Source of the DNA: JAWXUT01 sp044426075 | GTDB taxonomy: Bacteria > Bacillota > Clostridia > Christensenellales > DTU072 | Length of the DNA stretch: 5,088 nt | Reading direction: 5' to 3' | NCBI GenBank assembly: GCA_044426075.1 | Contig: JAWXUT010000117.1 | Coordinates: 1-5,088 of the forward strand | Part shown: positions 1-5,088 of the stretch, one piece after another | Position numbering within the stretch: the first letter of the stretch is position 1 | Layout: the number at the start of each line of letters is the position of its first letter | Notes under the pieces: model-generated | What the model was told of the DNA's origin: nothing | Database searches by the model: none | Seen by the model: only the letters and a program-made list of their open reading frames with translations | Made by a program: the position numbers and the translations under genes

Positions 1-1
1 C

Positions 2-463
2 AATTTTTCTAGCCTTGAAGAAGGTGATATTGATGATGTTTGGGAATATAATATTTGCGATAATTTGCATCATTTTGCGTCACAAACCTTTGAAAAGATT
101 GCAATTAGATACTTAAAACAACTCAACAGAAAAAGAGAGTTGCCATTTTATTTTACACAAATTGGACGTCAATGGGGCAAAGTAACTCGCCAAAACACCA
201 AAGGACAAAAATATACAGCACAAGAAGAGATAGATATTTTAGCAACCGATAAGGATAAAACAAAATATATTTTGGGAGAATGTAAGCTCACAAATGAGCC
301 TTTTGATTTAGCGCAATTTAAGGCACTGCTTGCAAAAAATAGTTACAGCACCAATTGTTATTATTATCTTTTTTCATTGAACGGCTTTACAGACGCGTTA
401 ATAAATTGTGCCAAGCTAGAAAACAACATATTTTTAGTTAGTTTGAATGATATGTTTATTTAA
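2..463 (+). CDS. ATP-binding protein, DUF234 C-terminal part (partial, 5' end outside window)
   Basis: This is the last 153 residues of a protein whose reading frame is open to the left edge; the first whole codon begins at position 2. The pattern FEKI (fragment residues 30-33), IGRQWGK (54-60), EEIDIL (75-80), GECK (92-95) and YYLFSLNGFT (121-130) is the typical DUF234 tail of archaeal-type AAA ATPases (ATPase_2/DUF234 family). The Glu of FEKI, Asp78 and Glu93-x-Lys95 are spaced like the active site of PD-(D/E)XK nucleases, so a nuclease-like fold is likely; this is inference. The Walker motifs expected in the N-terminal half lie outside the window. The end, LVSLNDMF plus one residue, is the usual family end, so the C-terminus looks intact. 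Family members are cytoplasmic with poorly known roles. It converges on the amidohydrolase with only 3 bases between the stop codons. Confidence 0.85.
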   Translation, partial: NFSSLEEGDIDDVWEYNICDNLHHFASQTFEKIAIRYLKQLNRKRELPFYFTQIGRQWGKVTRQNTKGQKYTAQEEIDILATDKDKTKYILGECKLTNEPFDLAQFKALLAKNSYSTNCYYYLFSLNGFTDALINCAKLENNIFLVSLNDMFI

Positions 464-466
464 ACG

Positions 467-1264
467 CTATATATTTAACAACCTTTTTGCATTTAAGCCA
501 AGTATATCAGCTTTCATCTCATCTGATATTGGCAAACTTTTTATGGCGGCGATTTCTTTTTTTGCGTCGCTCCAAGGTGAGTCACTGCCAAACAGCATTT
601 TTTTAGGGTCGTGTTTTGCTAATATGCGCAAGAATTGTGCTTGACTGTAGTGGTCAAATCCCATAGAAGTTTCAATGTATGCGTTTGTGCCGGCAAGGTA
701 TTTTTCAACATCGTCCCATTGTGATTGTCCGCCCAAGTGGCCTACAACAAAGGTGCCACCTTGTAGTGCGTCTATTACTTTGCGGAAGCGCATAGGGCTT
801 GATTTATATGGGGCTACGCCGATTGGGTCGTATCCTGCGTGATGAATTACTATTAATCCTTTTGACATTGCATAGTCATATATTTTTATCATTTTTGGGT
901 CATCTACGTAAAAATCTTGATATTCTGCGTGAAACTTCAACCCTTTTATTCCTAAACTTACAACATAATCGATATCTGCTTTATAGTCTTCAGTGTGTGG
1001 ATAAACGCCTCCGAAACATATAAATCTGTCGCTTGCTAAACCAGCAGACCAAGTGTTTGTGGTAACTAGCTGCGACGCCTTTGTTAGTACGGGCAATATA
1101 ACGGATTTATCTATATTATTTGCGTCCATATATGCTAGCAATCCATTGGCCGTCATATCGGTTACGGGAGTGTAGCCGGTATCCTTGCTGTTGTGCAACA
1201 ATGTGCCCAGTGCGCGTGGCGCTAATTTATCTGGAAATATATGTGTATGAAAATCAATAATCAT
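467..1264 (-). CDS. Metal-dependent amidohydrolase (Amidohydro_2 family, TIM barrel)
   Basis: This 265-residue protein has the full set of Amidohydro_2 (PF04909, ACMSD-like) marks. There is an HxH metal site at the end of the first strand (His6, His8), GLKFHAEYQ (108-116), an IVIHHAG strand (His141/His142), VVGHLGG with a likely catalytic His176, and LFGSDSPW with metal ligand Asp228. It closes with ILGLNAKRLL, the usual family ending. Family members are cytoplasmic hydrolases or decarboxylases acting on small carboxylated or cyclic substrates through a bound divalent metal; the substrate cannot be read from the sequence. Length is normal for the compact Clostridial members. The start is supported by an AGGAG site (plus-strand 1270-1274) five bases upstream and by the HxH motif lying at residues 6-8. 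It has its own promoter and no co-directional neighbour in the window, so it is probably transcribed alone. Confidence 0.9.
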   Translation of the reverse strand: MIIDFHTHIFPDKLAPRALGTLLHNSKDTGYTPVTDMTANGLLAYMDANNIDKSVILPVLTKASQLVTTNTWSAGLASDRFICFGGVYPHTEDYKADIDYVVSLGIKGLKFHAEYQDFYVDDPKMIKIYDYAMSKGLIVIHHAGYDPIGVAPYKSSPMRFRKVIDALQGGTFVVGHLGGQSQWDDVEKYLAGTNAYIETSMGFDHYSQAQFLRILAKHDPKKMLFGSDSPWSDAKKEIAAIKSLPISDEMKADILGLNAKRLLNI

Positions 1265-1269
1265 AATGG

Positions 1270-1274
1270 CTCCT
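1270..1274 (-). promoter_or_regulatory. Ribosome binding site of the amidohydrolase
   Basis: Read on the minus strand this is AGGAG, five bases before the ATG at 1264. It fixes the start codon and contrasts with the divergent methyltransferase gene, which has no such site. Confidence 0.75.
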
Positions 1275-1295
1275 ACTTACATAAGTTTTGTATCC

Positions 1296-1324
1296 ATTAT
1301 AAACTTTTTACGCGATATTTGCAA
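1296..1324 (-). promoter_or_regulatory. Sigma-70-type promoter for the amidohydrolase
   Basis: On the minus strand there is TTGCAA (1319-1324, 4 of 6 consensus), a 17-base spacer, and a perfect TATAAT (1296-1301). Transcription would begin near 1289, giving a leader of about 25 bases that contains the AGGAG site. The optimal spacing and perfect -10 make this a good prediction, though in AT-rich DNA such matches also arise by chance. Confidence 0.65.
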
Positions 1325-1369
1325 GCAGTGGTGGCGATATGATATTAAAATTTATAGATACAATAACAA

Positions 1370-1398
1370 TTGCTATTTTATGTAAAATATAGTACAAT
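1370..1398 (+). promoter_or_regulatory. Promoter for the THUMP methyltransferase, start point at or near its ATG
   Basis: TTGCTA (1370-1375, 4 of 6), a 17-base spacer and TACAAT (1393-1398, 5 of 6) end only six bases before the ATG at 1405. Start sites usually lie 6-8 bases after the -10, so the transcript would begin at or within a base or two of the ATG. This fits the absence of any Shine-Dalgarno site. Overlapping -10-like hexamers at 1383-1388 and 1388-1393 lack a matching -35. Confidence 0.5.
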
Positions 1399-1404
1399 AT
1401 AGCT

Positions 1405-2565
1405 ATGAAAATAATTGTAACAAGCGGTTTTGGAATAGAAACAGCAACAAAATTGGAACTTAGGTCATTGGGAATTGACGCGCCTTCAGAGCGTGGCAGA
1501 TTTTATTTTGACGGCACTGTAGATGATGTAATCAACTGCAACCTCCACTTGAGGGCGGCGGGTAAGGTTTATGTGGAACTTGCTAAATTTGAAGCAAGCA
1601 CTTTTGATGACCTTTTTGACGGCGTACATCAGCTAAATTGGGCGGACATAATCCCACAAAATGGTGTGATAATAGTAAACGCAAAATCAATTGACAGCAC
1701 GCTATTTGCGGTGTCAAGTTTGCAGAGCGTTTCAAAGAAAGCAATAGTTAAAAAGTTGTGTGAAAAGTATCGCAGTTTGCCCGAAGACGGCATTGCTGTT
1801 AAGATAGAAATTAGCATAGTAAATGACATTTGTTCGGTGCTACTAGACACCACTGGTGACGGGCTACATAAGCGCGGTTATCGTGATATGGTGTGGGAAG
1901 CTCCAATAAAAGAAACCATAGCAGCAGCAATCGTTAAATTGTCAGTTTGGAATCCCGAACGCCCTATGATAGATGCCTTTACTGGCAGTGGCACGATACC
2001 AATTGAATGTGCAATGGTTGCATTAAATATGGCACCAGGGCTTAAGCGCAAGTTTTTATTAGAAGAAAATAGCTTGGCATTTGACCCTAGTTTAATGGCT
2101 AATGCAAAGCGCCAAGCAGAAGAGGCAATCAATTGGGATGCAAAGCCACGTATCGCAGGATTTGATATAGATAAAAGGGCAATAAGGCTAGCCCAGCATC
2201 ACGCAGAAAACTTCGGGTTATCCAAGTATATTCACTTTGAAGTAAACGATATGCGCAACATTTCATCACGTTATAAATATGGAGTTATTATAAGCAATCC
2301 GCCATATGGTGAGCGTTTAATGGGCAACGAAGATTTGGCAGAGTTGTACAGAGATTTTGGCAGAATGTTCCGCTCGCTTGACTGTTGGAGTTTGTATGCG
2401 ATAACAAGTTATCAAGGCTTTGAACGTGCATTTGGAATGTGGGCAACCAAAAACAGAAAGATATACAACGCAAAATTGGAATGCAGATTGTATCAATATT
2501 TAGGCGAGCGCCCACCGCGTAGACCTTATGGTTCAAATGAAGAATTGCAAACAAAAGATGAATAA
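1405..2565 (+). CDS. rlmL: THUMP-domain class I SAM RNA methyltransferase (RlmL/YpsC type)
   Basis: This 386-residue protein matches the length and order of Firmicute YpsC and the N-terminal half of E. coli RlmKL. A short N-terminal domain (IIVTSGFGIETATKLEL, 3-19) is followed by a THUMP RNA-binding domain at about 45-155, a GLHKRGYR linker (153-160) and a Rossmann methyltransferase domain. That domain has motif I DAFTGSGTIPIE (190-201), an acidic AGFDID segment (251-256) and the catalytic ISNPPYGERL (296-305). NPPY is typical of N2-guanine methylation; E. coli RlmL makes m2G2445 in 23S rRNA, and the same target is inferred here. The ATG is the first start after an in-frame TAG at 1390-1392, yet no ribosome binding site precedes it, suggesting leaderless translation. 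The PPRRPYG end is also typical. A second methyltransferase gene follows after 54 bases, probably in the same transcript. Confidence 0.9.
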   Translation: MKIIVTSGFGIETATKLELRSLGIDAPSERGRFYFDGTVDDVINCNLHLRAAGKVYVELAKFEASTFDDLFDGVHQLNWADIIPQNGVIIVNAKSIDSTLFAVSSLQSVSKKAIVKKLCEKYRSLPEDGIAVKIEISIVNDICSVLLDTTGDGLHKRGYRDMVWEAPIKETIAAAIVKLSVWNPERPMIDAFTGSGTIPIECAMVALNMAPGLKRKFLLEENSLAFDPSLMANAKRQAEEAINWDAKPRIAGFDIDKRAIRLAQHHAENFGLSKYIHFEVNDMRNISSRYKYGVIISNPPYGERLMGNEDLAELYRDFGRMFRSLDCWSLYAITSYQGFERAFGMWATKNRKIYNAKLECRLYQYLGERPPRRPYGSNEELQTKDE

Positions 2566-2619
2566 TAGAATAAATTATATATTCCACTATAATAAAGATT
2601 CAATATAAGGTAGAAACAA

Positions 2620-3792
2620 ATGGCAATATCAATATATTTAAAGAAAAATGAAGAAAAGCGTATAATGGCGGGGCACAGTTGGGTATATGCCAACGAAGTT
2701 CAGCGCATAGAAGGCAAAGACAAAAACGGCTCATTAGCAACCGTGTACGATTGCAAGGGCAGATTTATTGGCAAGGGTTTTATAAATCATTTGAGCAAAA
2801 TATTGGTTCGTATATTTATAAGAGACAATAGTGAAGCGGACAAAGCGTTGTTTCTTGAGCGCATAAAAACAGCAAAAGAGTATAGGCAATCACTGGGCTA
2901 TGAAGATAGTTACAGAGCGATATTTGCAGAAGCCGACAACTTACCCGCATTAATAGTAGATAAATATCACGACACTTTGAGCGTACAATTTTTGTCACTT
3001 GGAATGGATCAAAGAAAAGATATGATAATAGAGTGTTTAGTTGAGGTATTTGCGCCCCGCGGAATATATGAGCGAAGCGATGTTGCCGTGCGTGAAAAAG
3101 AGGGGTTGCCTCTTACAAAAGGCGTAATATATGGCGATTGCCCCGAGCAAGTTATCATAACCGAAAACGGCATCAAGATGATAGTAGACCTAAAAAACGG
3201 ACAAAAAACGGGCTATTTTTTAGATCAAAAGGAAAACAGATTTGCCTTAAGGCGCTATGTAAAAGGCAAAACCGTATTAGACGCATTTTGCAATTCTGGC
3301 GGATTCAGTATGAATGCAGCTGCAGCGGGAGCTTCAAAAGTAGTAGCGCTAGACATATCAGAAAAGGCACTGCAAGATGTACAAGCAAATGCCGAAGCAA
3401 ATGGATTCACCACAGTAGAAACGCTGCAAGGCGACGTGTTTGAAGTGCTTCGCCAGTACAAGCGCGACAACATAAAGTTCGATGTAATTGTACTAGACCC
3501 ACCCGCTTTTTGCAAAAGTGCAAGCGATGTTAAAAATGCCTACAGAGGCTACAAAGACATCAACATATTAGCAATGAAGCTGGTTAAAAAGGGCGGATTT
3601 TTAGTAACCTCAAGCTGTTCTCACTATATGACAATGCCCCTATTTGAAAAAATGCTTGTTGAGTCAGCACGCGAAAGCGGAGTAACAGCGCGTTCAGTAG
3701 AAGTCAAAACCCAAGCCCCCGACCACCCATCGTTGTTGTCAGCGGAAGAAACACAATATCTTAAATTCTTTGTATTGAACATAGTTTCTTAG
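2620..3792 (+). CDS. rlmI: PUA-domain class I SAM rRNA methyltransferase (RlmI family)
   Basis: This 390-residue protein is close to the length of E. coli RlmI, which makes m5C1962 in 23S rRNA. The N-terminal PUA-like domain (about 1-75) shows GHSWVYANEV (18-27) and GRFIGKGFIN (47-56). A central domain contains EADNLPALIVDKY (104-116) and TGYFLDQKENR (197-207). The Rossmann domain has VLDAFCNSGGFS (219-230, SAM motif I), Asp245 at the end of the next strand, VLDPPAFCKS (291-300, motif IV) and TSSCSHYM (330-337). Cys333 sits where RlmI has its catalytic cysteine, and DHP (368-370) is also conserved. The exact target base is inferred, since this family is broader than RlmI itself. A weak AAGGT site (2607-2611) lies eight bases before the ATG. 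A TATAAT at 2588-2593 has no convincing -35, so readthrough from the upstream methyltransferase is the simplest reading. No intrinsic terminator is visible after the stop. Confidence 0.88.
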   Translation: MAISIYLKKNEEKRIMAGHSWVYANEVQRIEGKDKNGSLATVYDCKGRFIGKGFINHLSKILVRIFIRDNSEADKALFLERIKTAKEYRQSLGYEDSYRAIFAEADNLPALIVDKYHDTLSVQFLSLGMDQRKDMIIECLVEVFAPRGIYERSDVAVREKEGLPLTKGVIYGDCPEQVIITENGIKMIVDLKNGQKTGYFLDQKENRFALRRYVKGKTVLDAFCNSGGFSMNAAAAGASKVVALDISEKALQDVQANAEANGFTTVETLQGDVFEVLRQYKRDNIKFDVIVLDPPAFCKSASDVKNAYRGYKDINILAMKLVKKGGFLVTSSCSHYMTMPLFEKMLVESARESGVTARSVEVKTQAPDHPSLLSAEETQYLKFFVLNIVS

Positions 3793-3862
3793 TATATTAT
3801 GATTCAAATATTATACATATAGTAGAAAAATTCAAAAAAATAAAACAAATATGTTAATTTAG

Positions 3863-3891
3863 TTGACAAATACTGCAGAATCCTATATTAT
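3863..3891 (+). promoter_or_regulatory. Strong promoter of the rplM-rpsI operon
   Basis: A perfect TTGACA (3863-3868), a 17-base spacer and TATTAT (3886-3891, 5 of 6) form the best promoter in the window. The 30-odd bases upstream (about 3826-3862) are almost pure A/T, resembling an UP element. Transcription would start near 3898, leaving a leader of about 80 bases. The strength suits ribosomal protein genes and gives them expression independent of the methyltransferase genes upstream. Confidence 0.85.
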
Positions 3892-3897
3892 AGTTAA

Positions 3898-3977
3898 GCA
3901 TTGAGGTTTTTTGACGGAATTAGCCCCTCTTTCAAAAGGCAGAATTAATAAAAAAATTTATTTCGGAGGTCTTTACC
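3898..3977 (+). promoter_or_regulatory. Structured 5' leader of rplM, possible L13 autoregulatory leader
   Basis: The predicted leader contains an eight-pair stem, 3907-3914 with 3932-3939 (TTTTTTGA with TCAAAAGG, two pairs being G-U). Its 17-base loop includes CCTC at 3926-3929, which can pair with GAGG at 3903-3906 just upstream of the stem. The two helices cross, so together they would form an H-type pseudoknot. An A/T-rich linker (3941-3963) and the ribosome site GGAGGT (3965-3970, seven bases before the ATG) follow. Autoregulatory L13 leaders are known in low-GC Gram-positive bacteria; whether this belongs to that family is inferred from position and structure only. The stem's short length and U-rich strand make it only moderately stable. 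Confidence 0.5.
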
Positions 3978-4415
3978 ATGAAGACATATATGGCAAAGCC
4001 TGAAACAGTTGAGAGAAAATGGTATGTTGTTGATGCAACAGATATGGTTCTTGGTCGTTTAGCAGCTCAAGTTGCTAGCATCCTAAGAGGCAAAAACAAA
4101 CCTACTTTTACTCCTCACGTAGATACAGGCGATTTCGTTATTATAGTAAACTGCGCTAAGGTAAAACTTACAGGCAAAAAGTTAGAGCAAAAATACTACG
4201 CTTACCACACTGGTTACGTAGGTGGCTTAAAGCAAATCGGTTATAAAAGACTAATGTCAACAAAACCAGAATTTGCTGTACAAAAAGCGGTTAAAGGCAT
4301 GCTTCCTAAAAATGCATTGGGCAGACAAATGATCACAAAATTATTTGCATACAGAGGTCCAGAGCATAAACACGCTGCACAACAACCTGTTGAGTTAAAG
4401 TTGATTAAGAGGTAA
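3978..4415 (+). CDS. rplM: 50S ribosomal protein L13
   Basis: This 145-residue protein is a full-length bacterial L13, an early-assembling protein of the large subunit that contacts 23S rRNA. Clear marks are RKWYVVDATDMVLGRLA (13-29), ILRGKNKPTFTPHVDTGDFV (35-54), VKLTGKK (62-68) and the family signature VKGMLPKNALGRQM (105-118) with LFAYRG (122-127). The start is fixed by GGAGGT seven bases upstream. A second Met at residue 5 is a less likely start because it lies too far from that site. It is the first gene of the conserved L13-S9 pair, with rpsI beginning five bases after its stop. Isoleucine codons here are mostly ATT or ATC, unlike the ATA-rich methyltransferase genes, as expected for a highly expressed gene. 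Confidence 0.98.
   Translation: MKTYMAKPETVERKWYVVDATDMVLGRLAAQVASILRGKNKPTFTPHVDTGDFVIIVNCAKVKLTGKKLEQKYYAYHTGYVGGLKQIGYKRLMSTKPEFAVQKAVKGMLPKNALGRQMITKLFAYRGPEHKHAAQQPVELKLIKR
4409..4413 (+). promoter_or_regulatory. Ribosome binding site of rpsI, overlapping the end of rplM
   Basis: GAGGT lies in the last codons of rplM and shares the T of its TAA stop, seven bases before the rpsI ATG. A ribosome finishing L13 would terminate on this site, which favours coupled, balanced production of L13 and S9. Confidence 0.7.
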
Positions 4416-4420
4416 GCATT

Positions 4421-4837
4421 ATGGCAATTAAAAAATCAGTTAAAAAGAAAATTCAATACTGGGGAACTGGTAGACGTAAAAATGCAATCGCACGTGTGCG
4501 TCTAATTCCAGGCGGCGAAGGTAGCATCATCATCAATAAAAGAACTATTGATGAGTACTTTGGTCTAGATACCCTAAAATACATCGTTCGTCAACCATTG
4601 GTTTTGACAGCAACTTCAGATAAATTTGATGTAGCTGTTAACGTTAAAGGTGGCGGAACATCTGGTCAAGCAGGCGCAATCCGTCACGGTATTGCTCGTG
4701 CACTTTGTGAAGCAGATATCGCTATGCGTCCAGCTCTAAAAGCTGCTGGCTTCCTAACACGTGACCCACGTATGAAAGAGCGTAAAAAATACGGCTTGCA
4801 CAAAGCTCGTAAAGCACCTCAATTCTCAAAACGTTAA
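4421..4837 (+). CDS. rpsI: 30S ribosomal protein S9
   Basis: This 138-residue protein is a complete S9, the small-subunit protein whose C-terminal tail reaches the P-site tRNA. It shows YWGTGRRKNAIARVRL (13-28), the family signature GGGTSGQAGAIRHGIARAL (77-95), FLTRDPRMKERKKYG (111-125) and the basic tail GLHKARKAPQFSKR (125-138). The last residues, SKR, are the invariant end of the family. The eight residues before IQYWGTGRR are a lysine-rich N-terminal extension, slightly longer than in many Firmicutes. The gene follows rplM after five bases and is followed by an intrinsic terminator, so it ends the operon. Arginine is often CGT and isoleucine is mostly ATT/ATC, the codon choice of a highly expressed gene. 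Confidence 0.98.
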   Translation: MAIKKSVKKKIQYWGTGRRKNAIARVRLIPGGEGSIIINKRTIDEYFGLDTLKYIVRQPLVLTATSDKFDVAVNVKGGGTSGQAGAIRHGIARALCEADIAMRPALKAAGFLTRDPRMKERKKYGLHKARKAPQFSKR

Positions 4838-4860
4838 TCGTCACAAAAACCACAATCATA

Positions 4861-4893
4861 AAAACTGTAAGAATTTATTCTTGCAGTTTTTTT
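4861..4893 (+). terminator. Intrinsic terminator of the rplM-rpsI operon
   Basis: ACTGTAAGAA (4864-4873) pairs with TTCTTGCAGT (4878-4887) across a four-base TTTA loop, with one T-G pair. A run of seven T follows (4887-4893), and A residues at 4861-4863 extend the stem by A-T pairs. It begins 23 bases after the rpsI stop and has the standard form of a Rho-independent terminator. The flanking A and T runs could also let it act weakly on the opposite strand. Confidence 0.92.
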
Positions 4894-4914
4894 ATATCCA
4901 AATTCACCCGTCCA

Positions 4915-4960
4915 CGCCGTTGTTTATTCGTTCGCCGTTGTTTGGTTCGTTCGCCGTTGT
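4915..4960. repeat. Short tandem repeat, unit about 18-19 bases
   Basis: CGCCGTTGT occurs at 4915-4923, 4933-4941 and 4952-4960. The first two copies continue into TTATTCGTT and TTGGTTCGTT, giving units of 18 and 19 bases; the third breaks off after the core. There are no constant repeats with unique spacers, so it is not a CRISPR. It lies outside any gene, just after the terminator. Confidence 0.75.
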
Positions 4961-4989
4961 ATGCGCCACGGATAAATCGTATAATCGTA

Positions 4990-5013
4990 GGGTGCGTTAG
5001 TCCCCTGACGCCC
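4990..5013. repeat. Small hairpin with GTAGGG...CCCGC ends
   Basis: GCGTTAG (4994-5000) pairs with CTGACGC (5005-5011), one pair being T-G, around a TCCC loop. GG (4991-4992) can add two pairs with CC (5012-5013) if T4993 bulges out. The outline, GTAGGG then a stem then CCCGC, resembles short dispersed intergenic repeats I recall from Clostridial genomes; that resemblance is from memory and unverified. It has no T tract and is not a terminator. Confidence 0.5.
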
Positions 5014-5086
5014 GCATCCATATTAAAACAATAATTAGGATTGATTGTAGTCTGCCGACGGCATAAGGTCCGGGCGGCAGGGGACT
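4999..5086. repeat. Inverted repeat with 16-base arms, 15 of 16 matching
   Basis: AGTCCCCTGACGCCCG (4999-5014) is the reverse complement of 5071-5086 apart from one base, with 56 bases between the arms. The spacer contains an A/T-rich stretch and a perfect short palindrome TGCCG-A-CGGCA (5053-5063). The GC-rich arms stand out from the AT-rich surroundings. This could be a small non-autonomous element or part of a larger repeat running past the right edge. No coding frame or transposase is visible within it. Confidence 0.6.
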
Positions 5087-5088
5087 GC

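Noticed and set aside
454..465. GTTTA-TT-TAAAC palindrome at the convergent gene ends
   Set aside because: The two-base loop is too tight, the stem is nearly all A/T and no T tract follows, so it is not a credible shared terminator.
2288..2587. 99-codon open frame on the minus strand
   Set aside because: It lies opposite the end of the THUMP methyltransferase, has no recognisable domain or ribosome site, and reads as low-complexity sequence typical of an antisense frame.
2588..2593. Perfect TATAAT between the two methyltransferase genes
   Set aside because: No -35-like hexamer lies 16-18 bases upstream, and such hexamers are common by chance in AT-rich spacers. Co-transcription is simpler.
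3138..3443. 101-codon open frame on the plus strand inside the RlmI-type gene
   Set aside because: It is out of frame within a well-conserved gene and its product is a run of basic residues without domain character.
3793..3817. A/T-only imperfect hairpin (GTATA...TATAC) after the RlmI-type gene
   Set aside because: Five pairs, then a mismatch, then three pairs, with no G/C core and no T run directly after it; unlikely to terminate transcription.
4915..4960. Possible CRISPR array
   Set aside because: Only three short cores at contiguous spacing, no unique spacers of constant length and no cas genes.
1..5088. A previously undescribed multi-gene system
   Set aside because: Every complete gene falls in a known family and four of the five belong to ribosome synthesis or modification. 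The novelty, if any, is in the noncoding leader and repeats.

Overview
The window comes from an AT-rich bacterial chromosome, most likely an anaerobic Firmicute of the Clostridia type. The reasons are the strong A/T bias at third codon positions, GGAGG-type ribosome binding sites, a Bacillus/Clostridium-style L13-S9 operon, and a DUF234-type ATPase of the kind common in gut anaerobes. This placement is inferred from sequence character, not from a database match. The region looks mostly like housekeeping chromosome. I see no evidence of a new multi-gene system.

Layout. At the left edge (to 463, + strand) is the C-terminal part of an archaeal-type AAA ATPase ending in a DUF234 domain with a nuclease-like D...ExK signature. 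Three bases later, in convergent orientation, a 265-residue metal-dependent amidohydrolase ends (467-1264, - strand). The 140-base gap at 1265-1404 is a divergent promoter region. One promoter reads left into the amidohydrolase; the other reads right, and its predicted start point falls on the ATG of the next gene. Two RNA methyltransferase genes follow on the + strand: a THUMP/UPF0020 enzyme of the RlmL/YpsC type (1405-2565) and a PUA-domain enzyme of the RlmI type (2620-3792). Both probably modify 23S rRNA.

The next 185 bases carry a near-consensus promoter (3863-3891) and an RNA leader of about 80 bases that can fold as a hairpin or pseudoknot. The ribosomal protein genes rplM (L13, 3978-4415) and rpsI (S9, 4421-4837) come next. 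They are tightly coupled and end at a clear intrinsic terminator (4861-4893). The final 195 bases hold no gene but are rich in repeats: a short tandem repeat at 4915-4960, a small hairpin at 4990-5013, and a 16-base inverted repeat spanning 4999-5086. These look like dispersed intergenic repeat elements.

Functional theme: from 1405 to 4837 the genes all serve the ribosome, with two rRNA modification enzymes followed by two ribosomal proteins. The ribosomal protein genes have their own promoter and a visibly different codon choice, consistent with much higher expression. The amidohydrolase and the ATPase fragment have no evident link to this theme.
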